A stretch of 24,346 bases of DNA from a virus. Below, in pieces: positions 1 to 6,279 of this stretch. The notes under the pieces were generated by a model. That model ran no database searches. It was not told where the DNA came from and saw only the letters and a program-made list of their open reading frames with translations. The stretch lies in the IMG/VR virus record IMGVR_UViG_3300046012_000447, positions 1 through 24,346 of that record; one strand, given 5' to 3'. Each line of letters starts with the position of its first letter. The stretch's first letter is position 1. The translations under genes were made by a program, and so were the position numbers.

Positions 1-531
1 GAGCCCGGGAGGTCATCGCCGCCCTTAGCATGGGGCGCCAAGGTGTCGCCGGAATTCCGCGCCAAGGTTCGCGCGATTTCGACGCGCCTTGGTTGCGCTC
101 CCGACGATCTTATGTCGTGCGTGGCATGGGAAAGCGGTCGGTCATTTTCCCCGTCGAAAAAGAACCTCGCGGGCTCGGGCGCCACCGGCCTCATTCAATT
201 CATGCCGTCGACCGCAGTTGACCTAGGAACGTCGGTTGGTTCACTTGCGGCACTAACAGCCGAGCAACAGCTTGATTGGGTCGAGAAATACTTTCAGCCC
301 TATAAGGGCAAGCTCGCCACGCTCGCCGACCTTTACATGGCGATCCTGTGGCCGGCCGGCGTCGGCAAACCCATGGAATACGTGCTGTGGAACAAGGCCA
401 CTCGCCCGACGACTTATCGGCAAAATGCCGGCTTCGACGTCAACCATGATGGCGCGATCACAAAAGCGGAATGTGCCGCCAAGCTCTATGCGATGAAAGC
501 GGAAGGGCTGTTACCAAGGAATGTTGCGTAA
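1..531 (+). CDS. Endolysin, lytic transglycosylase-like, with EF-hand-like loop (5' end outside window)
   Basis: Peptidoglycan-degrading lysis enzyme. The reading frame is open to the window edge and the residues before the GTG at 43 (AWGAKVSPEFRAKV) read like the usual N-terminus of phage endolysins, so the true start probably lies upstream; GTG 43 is only the first in-frame start visible. Counting from GTG 43, a likely catalytic Glu is E30 (AWESGRSF), followed by the SLT-type signature GATGLIQFMPSTA at about 47-58. Residues 132-143 form a textbook 12-residue EF-hand loop (DVNHDGAITKAE), known in this endolysin group and suggesting calcium binding. First gene of a lysis cassette; its TAA overlaps the holin ATG by one base. 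Confidence 0.85.
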   Translation, partial: EPGRSSPPLAWGAKVSPEFRAKVRAISTRLGCAPDDLMSCVAWESGRSFSPSKKNLAGSGATGLIQFMPSTAVDLGTSVGSLAALTAEQQLDWVEKYFQPYKGKLATLADLYMAILWPAGVGKPMEYVLWNKATRPTTYRQNAGFDVNHDGAITKAECAAKLYAMKAEGLLPRNVA

Positions 532-821
532 TGTGGAAATCGTTCTTCGAGCGTATCTTATCTCCCCAAACGGCACGATTCATTCTCGCGTTGCTCGCGC
601 TCGGGTGCGCCACCTATGGCGCGAATAAGCTCCTAGCGGGAAAAGGTACCGAAGCCAGCCAGGCAGCGGTGTTCGCGGTCGGACAGCTTTTCGGGCTCGC
701 CACGCTGGCATTCGGATATTATTTCGGATCAACGGCAAAACGGGATGACGAAACGCCAACAGTGAAAATCGACCAGCCGCCGAATGAGCCGGTGCCGGTC
801 GATACGGGAGAAAACAAATGA
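531..821 (+). CDS. Holin
   Basis: Small membrane protein expected to form the inner-membrane lesion that releases the endolysin. The start is ATG 531, inside a TAATG overlap with the endolysin stop; an upstream in-frame ATG at 471 lies within the endolysin gene and is not used here. The 96-residue protein has two hydrophobic segments at about 16-33 and 46-65 and a charged, proline-rich C-terminal tail. Size, two membrane passes and position between endolysin and spanins support holin; no catalytic domain is visible. It overlaps the next gene by four bases (ATGA). Confidence 0.75.
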   Translation: MWKSFFERILSPQTARFILALLALGCATYGANKLLAGKGTEASQAAVFAVGQLFGLATLAFGYYFGSTAKRDDETPTVKIDQPPNEPVPVDTGENK

Positions 822-1165
822 CAATGCCGCCATTTCTCGCGAAATATGGAATTTACATTGGGCTCGCACTTGTCGTCGCGGCCGTGCTTGTGCTCACCTA
901 TTGCGAAGGGCACAAAGCCGGCAAATCCGGTGAAGTCGTCCAGGAGCAAAAGCGGACCATCCAGACGCAACAGGAAGTCGGATCCGCCAACGAAAATGCC
1001 GCCGCCGCTCGGGTATCCGATGCAACCACGGCCGCGCAGCAGGAAAGGGAATTGAAAGATGCGCTCGATGCTACGAACGATCCTAGTCGCCAGCGTGTGT
1101 TGCGCGGCTGTCTCATCATGCGCCAGCAGGGTAGAGACACAAAAAACATTCCCGCCTGTCGCTGA
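818..1165 (+). CDS. Inner-membrane spanin (Rz-like)
   Basis: Inner-membrane subunit of the two-component spanin that disrupts the outer membrane at lysis. The 115-residue protein has one N-terminal membrane segment (about residues 9-28), followed by a long polar, Gln/Glu/Ala-rich periplasmic stretch likely to form a coiled coil. The start overlaps the holin stop as ATGA. The 3' part overlaps, in another frame, the start of the lipoprotein spanin gene, the classic Rz/Rz1 arrangement. Sequence is poorly conserved in spanins, so the call rests on topology and gene order. Confidence 0.75.
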   Translation: MTMPPFLAKYGIYIGLALVVAAVLVLTYCEGHKAGKSGEVVQEQKRTIQTQQEVGSANENAAAARVSDATTAAQQERELKDALDATNDPSRQRVLRGCLIMRQQGRDTKNIPACR

Positions 1166-1358
1166 CATTCAACCGGCGGTCGAACCCGCCTATCCGGAAG
1201 CGGCTCTTCAGCCCGGCGATGCCGGCGAAGCGGCCGAAAAAGCGTGGTGGAATTCGGTCCTGATTTGGGGACGCGGTGAGCACTCGAAAGTGGTTCGGGT
1301 ATGTAATTGGGCTCGGGATTTGAAGATGCCGCTGCCGGCCGACTACTGCGGTCCCTGA
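1059..1358 (+). CDS. Outer-membrane spanin lipoprotein (Rz1-like)
   Basis: Outer-membrane lipoprotein partner of the Rz-like protein. It starts inside the Rz-like gene in a different frame and runs 193 bases past it. The N-terminus is a lipoprotein signal: charged MRSMLR, hydrophobic stretch, then lipobox VSSC with Cys21 as the predicted lipidated residue. The mature part is proline-rich near its start and has Cys near the C-terminus. ATG 1059 follows an AAAG/GGGA-type ribosome site; ATG 1068 is an alternative. Its 3' end overlaps the 3' end of the opposing RuvC-like gene by 16 bases, marking the boundary between late and early blocks. Confidence 0.8.
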   Translation: MRSMLRTILVASVCCAAVSSCASRVETQKTFPPVADIQPAVEPAYPEAALQPGDAGEAAEKAWWNSVLIWGRGEHSKVVRVCNWARDLKMPLPADYCGP

Positions 1359-1837
1359 CGTCCATAGTGAGCGATTAGCAGCGCTTCGGCGCGGCCGTCA
1401 TCCTTTACCCGGGTGAGTCGACTCTCCACGCTCGGGTAAAGCGCGATGGCTTTTTCACGGCTGGCGCCCTTGCTCGAATTCAAGAGCCCGAGCTTCCCTT
1501 TCCACTGTGCCGGCGTCGTGAATCGGATGGCCGGCCGTGGTCGGATGGCGAGCGCGATCGCATGGACAAAGCCAAGGGTACGACCGAATTTGAACATGCT
1601 CGATACGCCTTGGCCCGGCCGGGCGGCGACGTCCTCGATGACGACGTTCTCCACACCCGCGAAAATAAGGGCGTTGCTCCAAGACGTTTGCCAATCCGCA
1701 TAGGCCGGCACGTCTTTGTTGCGCAGCTTCACGCGGGGGACGTCGAAGAATTCCACAGTGTTATCCCCATAGAGGATCGCGAGCGCGCCCGTCTTGCCCG
1801 GATCGATGCCGGCAAAGCTAGAATGGGCAGTCGTCAT
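1343..1837 (-). CDS. RuvC-like Holliday junction resolvase
   Basis: RNase H-fold nuclease expected to cut four-way or branched DNA during phage recombination and before packaging. Visible motifs are GIDPGKTGAL with Asp12, VVIEDV with Glu68 and KDDGRAEALLIA with Asp146/Asp147, matching the acidic catalytic set of RuvC. The 164-residue length is close to bacterial RuvC. It is the last gene of the leftward operon; its start overlaps the upstream HNH gene by 20 bases and its end overlaps the convergent Rz1-like gene by 16. A perfect inverted repeat lies in its 3' coding part (1403-1441). Confidence 0.85.
   Translation of the reverse strand: MTTAHSSFAGIDPGKTGALAILYGDNTVEFFDVPRVKLRNKDVPAYADWQTSWSNALIFAGVENVVIEDVAARPGQGVSSMFKFGRTLGFVHAIALAIRPRPAIRFTTPAQWKGKLGLLNSSKGASREKAIALYPSVESRLTRVKDDGRAEALLIAHYGRQGPQ
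1403..1441. repeat. Inverted repeat inside the RuvC-like gene
   Basis: CTTTACCCG at 1403-1411 is matched by its exact reverse complement CGGGTAAAG at 1433-1441. Between them lies the perfect palindrome GAGTCGACTC (1415-1424). The structure sits just past the convergent 3' ends of the lysis and replication blocks, where no intergenic space exists for a normal terminator. On the + strand a run of five T follows about ten bases after the stem. Confidence 0.5.
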
Positions 1838-2354
1838 CGTTCGTCACCTTTGGTTTGAGGAACGGCCGCAACCACTCGGGCGGCTCGTAAAAGGGGATAC
1901 CGGAAAGCTCGGCCGATTTCTTCGTTTTCGGCTCGGGCTCGTTAATTCCCAATTGTAGAAAAAGGTAAGCTTGCCGGGTAAGACTGTTTTGTTCGCCTTT
2001 TTGGCGACGATTTCGAGCAACGCGTTCGTTGCGCTCAACGACATTTTCCGTTTTCGTCTGTCCGGCCAGGTGTTCCACGCATAGGGTATTAGGTCCGCAC
2101 GGGCAATTATGACCCGCCTCATTAGGGCCAAGCTCGATGCCGTGGATATGTACCGCAGCCCATCGGTGCGCCTTCCATGGTCCCGCATCCCAAAACGCGC
2201 CGTAGCGTGCTGAATTGCCCTGCCCGGCCGTGGTTCCCCCCGTCCATACAACACAGCCTGTAGCAGCGTCGAATTTGCATTTCTCGGCGAAGCGTTGGAT
2301 TGCCGGCTTTGTACCTCGATTTTTCGCGTTTTGATTTCCCTTAGCGGCGCCCAT
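1818..2354 (-). CDS. HNH endonuclease
   Basis: Free-standing HNH-family nuclease of 178 residues. The core has the usual order: a Trp-rich strand near YGAFW, AHRW (His63), GHNC (His82) with nearby Cys residues that may bind zinc, CVEHL (His95) and the TKTEN tail (Asn104). Such proteins in phage operons are often homing or nicking enzymes, less often packaging cofactors; the position here beside polymerase and resolvase fits a homing-type insertion. ATG 2354 overlaps the polymerase stop as TAATG, and the 3' end overlaps the RuvC-like start by 20 bases. Confidence 0.8.
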   Translation of the reverse strand: MGAAKGNQNAKNRGTKPAIQRFAEKCKFDAATGCVVWTGGTTAGQGNSARYGAFWDAGPWKAHRWAAVHIHGIELGPNEAGHNCPCGPNTLCVEHLAGQTKTENVVERNERVARNRRQKGEQNSLTRQAYLFLQLGINEPEPKTKKSAELSGIPFYEPPEWLRPFLKPKVTNDDDCPF

Positions 2355-4351
2355 TATTTCCGATACCTCAACATGCTCTCAACTTCAGCTTTGATCCGCA
2401 ATTTTCGCTCGATCGCCCACGGCTCGATATCTTCCATTATTTGCTTCACCGTGACGACCAAATCCGGCCGGTCGAATTCCTCAAAAACTAGCTCGTCATG
2501 AACCTTGAAAATTGTATAGAGCCCGGCCGATTCCGCGCGCTTCATCGCACCCATTATCAGGTCGCGGGAAAGCCCCTGAATGCAGTCAGCCGTAAGCATC
2601 CCGTGCCATGCCTGATGCCGGCGAAATTTCTTCCCTTGGTAGCTCATGAAAGTCCACGACGGACGTTCATTGCCTTCAAAGTCGTAGGTGGTACCTTTGC
2701 GCGGCCGGTGGTAGTGAAGCTTCCGTCCGCTCGGGAGCCGCATTGTCAGAAAATCGCCTTCCTTCCGGAATTCAATTCCCGCGTAGCTGTACGTCTTCGC
2801 ATGATCGCACCAAACGGCCGCAACGCTGGCTTCCCATAGCCCGTACCAAAATTTCGGGACGGCCGGTGCAAATTCCTTGCGGTACGTTGTCACCGCGAGC
2901 TTTGCCAGGTCGATCGAATCCTTTGGACAGAAGCGTGCCCGGAAGCCAACCGGCCCGAGCCCGTACCCGTTGCCCATCACGCAGTTTTTGCCAACTTGCC
3001 GTTCAAGTTTATTGTCGAATTTGTTAATTGGTTTGCGGTAAATCAGTGATGCCATTTCCGCGTAAGCATCGTGCCCGCTGTGGAGCATTTCGGCCTTGTC
3101 GTGCTGTCCCGCCATAGACAGGAGATTTTTCGCTTCCACCTGTGCCAAATCGCCGGCAACCAGGATCTTGCCCTTCTCGGGGATGATGCACGATCGCAGC
3201 GATGATATAACGGCTGTGAAAATGTCGTCGCCCCAAAGCTCCCGAATTGTCGGAAGGTCGCGCGTTAGGATCGCGTCGGCGAGCGCATCCGCAGTCAGCC
3301 CTTGTCGCTCGCTGATTTCGCCACGAGGGTAATTCTGAATCTGGATGAGCCGGCCGGCGTCCCTTCCGGTTCTCGCGCCATGGTACTGTGTCGAGTAGCG
3401 CACGCGGCCGTCGTAGTCGCTGGCGCATTCCAGCATCCGGCGCAGCTTCGAAACGCTCGATGAAGCGAGCGATCGGCGCAGCGTCAAAACTTCGTGGATA
3501 TGGTAAGGCAACGGCTCATCGAGCGCGTCAATTCCAAATTCGTCATCCGGGTCTAGGATCGCGTCGAGCGTGGCCTTTTTCATATCGCCAAGCGCGATGC
3601 CTTGGTCATTCACCCAATTGAGCACTTTTTCGCGTTGTGTCGGCCGCAGTCCGGTCAATTCCTTGAACCGTGCGGTCATCGGAACGCGCACTTGGTCTAG
3701 GACGTCGATCGACGCGTTGACAAATTCCTTGTCAATTTTAATGCCACGCTGATTGATATGCTGATCGAGCACCCAGGTTTCCCGTTCGGACGGCCCGAGC
3801 CCCATTGTCGAAACATAAACACCGTACTGCGCTTCGGTATCACCGGCACAATAGGTCTTCAGTCGGTCCACGTTGAAATCGTTGTGCTGCGACCAGCCGC
3901 CGATGCGGTCGGGCTTGCACATGACCATCATCAACCGGTGCCCTTCCATATCCTTCTTCACGGGCAATTCCAGCGCCGTTACCAGCGCATCGAGCCCGAG
4001 CGGCAAAGCTTTCATGCCGGCGACGGCCATGGTGTCGTGCCAGCGCTCGGGCGGCAATTCCGGATAGCCCATCGGGACCATGTGGAATTTCCACATACCT
4101 TGTTCGAAGCTGGCATTATGCGCGACGAAAATTACCGTGGGATCATTCGCCAAATCCATAAGCTCGGGATCGCGGGCGTTAAGCTGGCGCTCCGACAAAA
4201 CCCGCGACGGTGCCGGCCGGCCATCGGTGACAACCTTCAGCGACAGGCAAAGAACGAACGTCGTCATATCTTGCGCGTATTTCCACGCGCCTTGCTTCTG
4301 CAAGTCGCACCGCGAGGCGGTTTCGAAATCGGCGACGACGTATCGAGTCAT
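2354..4351 (-). CDS. DNA polymerase I-like, family A, with 3'-5' exonuclease
   Basis: Replicative phage polymerase of 665 residues. The start is ATG 4351 (MTRYVVADFET), in a TAATG overlap with the upstream gene; a start 16 codons earlier would run into that gene. The exonuclease domain shows DFET (Asp8, Glu10), HNASFE (about 78-83) and CAGDTEAQYGVY (Asp171). The polymerase domain shows motif A with AGDLAQVEA (Asp401), motif B with R451, K455 and NGYG (Tyr463), and motif C with KVHDELVF (Asp619, Glu620). All catalytic acids are present, so it should be active. The DUF2800, DUF2815-like, polymerase order is a known phage replication arrangement. Confidence 0.95.
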   Translation of the reverse strand: MTRYVVADFETASRCDLQKQGAWKYAQDMTTFVLCLSLKVVTDGRPAPSRVLSERQLNARDPELMDLANDPTVIFVAHNASFEQGMWKFHMVPMGYPELPPERWHDTMAVAGMKALPLGLDALVTALELPVKKDMEGHRLMMVMCKPDRIGGWSQHNDFNVDRLKTYCAGDTEAQYGVYVSTMGLGPSERETWVLDQHINQRGIKIDKEFVNASIDVLDQVRVPMTARFKELTGLRPTQREKVLNWVNDQGIALGDMKKATLDAILDPDDEFGIDALDEPLPYHIHEVLTLRRSLASSSVSKLRRMLECASDYDGRVRYSTQYHGARTGRDAGRLIQIQNYPRGEISERQGLTADALADAILTRDLPTIRELWGDDIFTAVISSLRSCIIPEKGKILVAGDLAQVEAKNLLSMAGQHDKAEMLHSGHDAYAEMASLIYRKPINKFDNKLERQVGKNCVMGNGYGLGPVGFRARFCPKDSIDLAKLAVTTYRKEFAPAVPKFWYGLWEASVAAVWCDHAKTYSYAGIEFRKEGDFLTMRLPSGRKLHYHRPRKGTTYDFEGNERPSWTFMSYQGKKFRRHQAWHGMLTADCIQGLSRDLIMGAMKRAESAGLYTIFKVHDELVFEEFDRPDLVVTVKQIMEDIEPWAIERKLRIKAEVESMLRYRK

Positions 4352-4560
4352 TAAGTGCTCGGTTCGTCTTTGAACCAGCAAAAGCGCTCGCGGGGCCAAT
4401 GGATATAATGGTGCTCGTCAGTGTCCACGTCGTTGAAGCGGCTGATTACCAGGACGGTATTTCCCGCCGTCCAAAAAACCGACTTCACGCGGTTGTAGAT
4501 GATTTGCACGGTGCTATCGTCACGATAGAGCGTAACCGTGCGGTCCCTTTTCTCGATCAT
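4351..4560 (-). CDS. Hypothetical protein, beta-rich
   Basis: Unrecognised 69-residue protein. It alternates polar and hydrophobic residues (TVTLYRDDSTVQIIYNRV, NTVLVISRF), suggesting a small beta-sheet fold, with no metal-binding or membrane motif. ATG 4560 lies inside the repeated junction block at 4557-4572, giving GGAG eight bases before the start. Its stop overlaps the polymerase start (TAATG), so the two are probably translationally coupled. Confidence 0.7.
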   Translation of the reverse strand: MIEKRDRTVTLYRDDSTVQIIYNRVKSVFWTAGNTVLVISRFNDVDTDEHHYIHWPRERFCWFKDEPST

Positions 4561-4572
4561 AAATCGTACTCC
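4557..4572 (-). repeat. YDL junction block, copy 1
   Basis: Minus-strand GGAGTACGATTTATGA. It encodes the C-terminal -EYDL of the upstream protein, its TGA stop, the ribosome binding site and the ATG of the next gene. It shares 17 identical bases with copy 2. Confidence 0.85.
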
Positions 4573-4769
4573 TGTTCTTTCGTCACCACCGCAGCAATCG
4601 CAGCGTCCCGGGCTTGCCGGTAGGCGTTCGAGTCATTCCGGATATTCCGGTATGTGTCGAACACCGCATGGTTGAGTGCACGCGGCACCCGGCGCCAATG
4701 CGGCCAGCACATAAGCTGCCCATCCTTGGCCGGTCGCTCGCAATCCGGAATGGCGCAAAGGTGGCTCAT
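4557..4769 (-). CDS. Small putative zinc-binding protein
   Basis: A 70-residue protein with a Cys/His cluster near its N-terminus: CAIPDCERP, then LMCWPHW, giving C-x4-C-x9-C-x2-H. This pattern is common in small phage proteins of unknown role and suggests one bound zinc ion. The rest is helical and charged. It starts within an ATGA overlap with its upstream neighbour and ends in -EYDL at junction copy 1. Confidence 0.7.
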   Translation of the reverse strand: MSHLCAIPDCERPAKDGQLMCWPHWRRVPRALNHAVFDTYRNIRNDSNAYRQARDAAIAAVVTKEQEYDL

Positions 4770-4963
4770 GGTTGAAATACAAAGATTTGCGAATTTCTCA
4801 TGGACCGCCGGTAAATAAGGATTTCAAATTTCACGGGCTCACTGGATAAGTTAGGTATCGAAGCTGCGAATTCCGTTTTGGGTATCGGAGACATTTCGAG
4901 AAAATCACCACCCTGAAATTCCAATTTTTTACCGTCATACGGACCACCGGATAGCGTAATCAT
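4766..4963 (-). CDS. Hypothetical protein (GGPYDGK motif)
   Basis: Unrecognised 65-residue protein starting MITLSGGPYDGKKLEF; an N-terminal GGPxDG turn followed by a beta strand is common among small phage proteins. The start is ATG 4963, supplied by junction copy 2 with GGAG eight bases upstream. A longer in-frame reading to 5047 would overlap the neighbouring gene and is rejected. It ends in an ATGA overlap with the next gene. Confidence 0.7.
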   Translation of the reverse strand: MITLSGGPYDGKKLEFQGGDFLEMSPIPKTEFAASIPNLSSEPVKFEILIYRRSMRNSQIFVFQP

Positions 4964-4975
4964 AAATCGTACTCC
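4960..4975 (-). repeat. YDL junction block, copy 2
   Basis: Minus-strand GGAGTACGATTTATGA, identical to copy 1 over the whole block, though the flanking genes are unrelated. Confidence 0.85.
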
Positions 4976-5193
4976 GATTTCGCAGCTTCGATTTTCTTCA
5001 GGCAATCGTTGCCGTGCACGACGGGCAGCGGTCCAATCCAGCCCCACACAGGATCGCGGAAGTGCCAGCGGCCGTCATGCCACGCCGCGATACTCGGCTC
5101 GCACCATTCGCGCGCCTGAAGCGCCTGGCAGGGCGTCCAGACGACATAACGGCCGGGCTCGGGTGGATCGCCGACTTGGATTTGAAGGTTCAT
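4960..5193 (-). CDS. Hypothetical protein, GWIGPLP family (paralogue A)
   Basis: A 77-residue protein of unknown role. It shares PGRYVVW-type and GWIGPLP motifs, a Trp-rich middle and length with the 76-residue protein at 10355-10585, so the two are probably paralogues. Upstream in-frame starts exist (ATG 5223, TTG 5232), but ATG 5193 overlaps the stop of a 49-residue ORF as ATGA and gives the same length as the paralogue, so it is preferred. It ends in -SEYDL at junction copy 2. Confidence 0.7.
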   Translation of the reverse strand: MNLQIQVGDPPEPGRYVVWTPCQALQAREWCEPSIAAWHDGRWHFRDPVWGWIGPLPVVHGNDCLKKIEAAKSEYDL

Positions 5194-5339
5194 TTGATCG
5201 GCCAGCGAAAATACATTCCGCATTTCCGGCAAAACGCTGATGGCTTCCTCAAATCATCCGAGCCGAGTATTCGCACAGAATCATTAAAAAATTGCTGGCG
5301 ATGCCGGATGAGGCACCAAATCGCTTTCCAACGCAGCAT
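5190..5339 (-). CDS. Small hypothetical protein with CxxC
   Basis: A 49-residue ORF, easily missed by length cut-offs. ATG 5339 has GGGAG eight bases upstream, and the TGA at 5190-5192 overlaps ATG 5193 of the next gene as ATGA, as elsewhere in the operon. The product is basic, starts MLRWKAIWCLIRHRQQFF and has a CRKCG knuckle near its C-terminus that could be half of a zinc site. No family recognised. Confidence 0.55.
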   Translation of the reverse strand: MLRWKAIWCLIRHRQQFFNDSVRILGSDDLRKPSAFCRKCGMYFRWPIK

Positions 5340-5351
5340 GGTTTTCGCTCC

Positions 5352-5388
5352 CTACGAAAAGGTGGCCGACTATTATCCCGGTCGGCCA
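5352..5388 (-). terminator. Intrinsic terminator after the DUF2815-like gene
   Basis: Perfect 8-bp stem: TGGCCGAC (5363-5370) with GTCGGCCA (5381-5388), loop of ten bases. In the minus direction it is followed by CCTTTTCG, a short T run. It lies in the only gene-free gap near here, 22 bases past the DUF2815-like stop. It may be partial, since the operon seems to continue. Confidence 0.6.
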
Positions 5389-5409
5389 GCGGTCCCGAGC
5401 AGGGGTAAC

Positions 5410-6147
5410 TTACCAGGCGGGAGCTTCGCCAGCCGCAGTACCGGCCGCTTCTTCGACAGTCGGGGCAAGCGCGGTCGGATCGACGTCCGAATAGCCCGCG
5501 TAGGCGCCGAAGACTTCGTTATTGTCCGGCCCGCCGGCACCGGCAATTTTCTCACCCTTGCGGATGAACATGCAATTCTGAAGGTAGGCGGTAACGCCAT
5601 CCTTCGCATCGAGCGTCTTTCGACGGAATGCCTTGAACGCCACGGCCGGAACAACGTAGGCGCCGGGGTAGAACAAATCCTTGCCGGCTTGTGCGCGGGC
5701 GTGCTCTTCGGCGGGGATATCGATAATTTTGCCGCCTTCAAGACGCGCAAGCTCGATATCGTACTGCGATGAGGCGGTGAGGATGCCGGCGAACGGTGCA
5801 TAGAGCGCCGCACGCTTTTCAGCCTTTTCCTTGATTTTGAATGCCTCATCGGGCGACTTGCCCTGGGCGTCCAATTCCGCTTTCGCGATCGCTCGCTTGC
5901 CGGCGGTAATGCCGCTCATCGCTGCAAGATAATATTCGCCGGGATTACCCGAGAACGAACCAAGCTCCGACTTGATGCCGTCGACCATGATCCCCACAAT
6001 CTTGTCGAAATCTTCCTTTTCGAGCCCGAAAGTGCCCGAGAATTTCGGCGTTGCGTTCTGAACATTGCGCGGTGCCGACTTCGCGGTGATCGATGAGTAG
6101 AGCAAGCGCGCCGGCTTGATAAGGGTGTAGCGAATTGTCTCTGCCAT
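5410..6147 (-). CDS. Putative single-stranded DNA-binding protein (DUF2815-like)
   Basis: A 245-residue protein resembling the DUF2815 group, thought to act as phage ssDNA-binding proteins. Supporting segments are MAETIRYTLIKPARLLYSS at the start, an FYPGAYVVPAVAFKAF strand near the middle, then an LQNCMFIRKGEKI and GGPDNNEVFGAYAG stretch, and a disordered acidic Ala/Glu-rich tail, as in gp2.5-like and SSB proteins where acidic tails recruit partners. Position between DUF2800 and DNA polymerase fits. ATG 6147 has an AAAGGAAG ribosome site. The assignment is from remembered family features; ssDNA binding is inference. Confidence 0.7.
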   Translation of the reverse strand: MAETIRYTLIKPARLLYSSITAKSAPRNVQNATPKFSGTFGLEKEDFDKIVGIMVDGIKSELGSFSGNPGEYYLAAMSGITAGKRAIAKAELDAQGKSPDEAFKIKEKAEKRAALYAPFAGILTASSQYDIELARLEGGKIIDIPAEEHARAQAGKDLFYPGAYVVPAVAFKAFRRKTLDAKDGVTAYLQNCMFIRKGEKIAGAGGPDNNEVFGAYAGYSDVDPTALAPTVEEAAGTAAGEAPAW

Positions 6148-6183
6148 GGTTACTTCCTTTGTGCCCCTTCGTGGTTTTTATGC

Positions 6184-6218
6184 TCCCGGCCGAAGCGGGG
6201 GCTCTGCCTCGGCCGGGA
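6184..6218. other. Strong hairpin between DUF2800 and DUF2815-like genes
   Basis: Perfect 10-bp inverted repeat TCCCGGCCGA (6184-6193) and TCGGCCGGGA (6209-6218) with a 15-base loop, in the 132-base gap. Neither strand has a T run after the stem, so it is not a canonical terminator. It could be an RNA-processing or stability element separating expression of the two genes. Confidence 0.55.
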
Positions 6219-6279
6219 AAGTCGAATGAGCCCTTAATCCGCCGCAAAGTCAAGCAACAGATTTGGCCCGGTGTCCCAT

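Noticed and set aside
719-1365. Minus-strand open frames over the spanin genes
   Set aside because: They cross the clear lipobox and membrane-segment coding of Rz/Rz1 and have no motif.
5014-5772. A 252-codon + strand open frame
   Set aside because: It lies opposite the DUF2815-like gene, its terminator and the small genes, has no ribosome site, and its Arg/Gly-rich product looks like a shadow frame.
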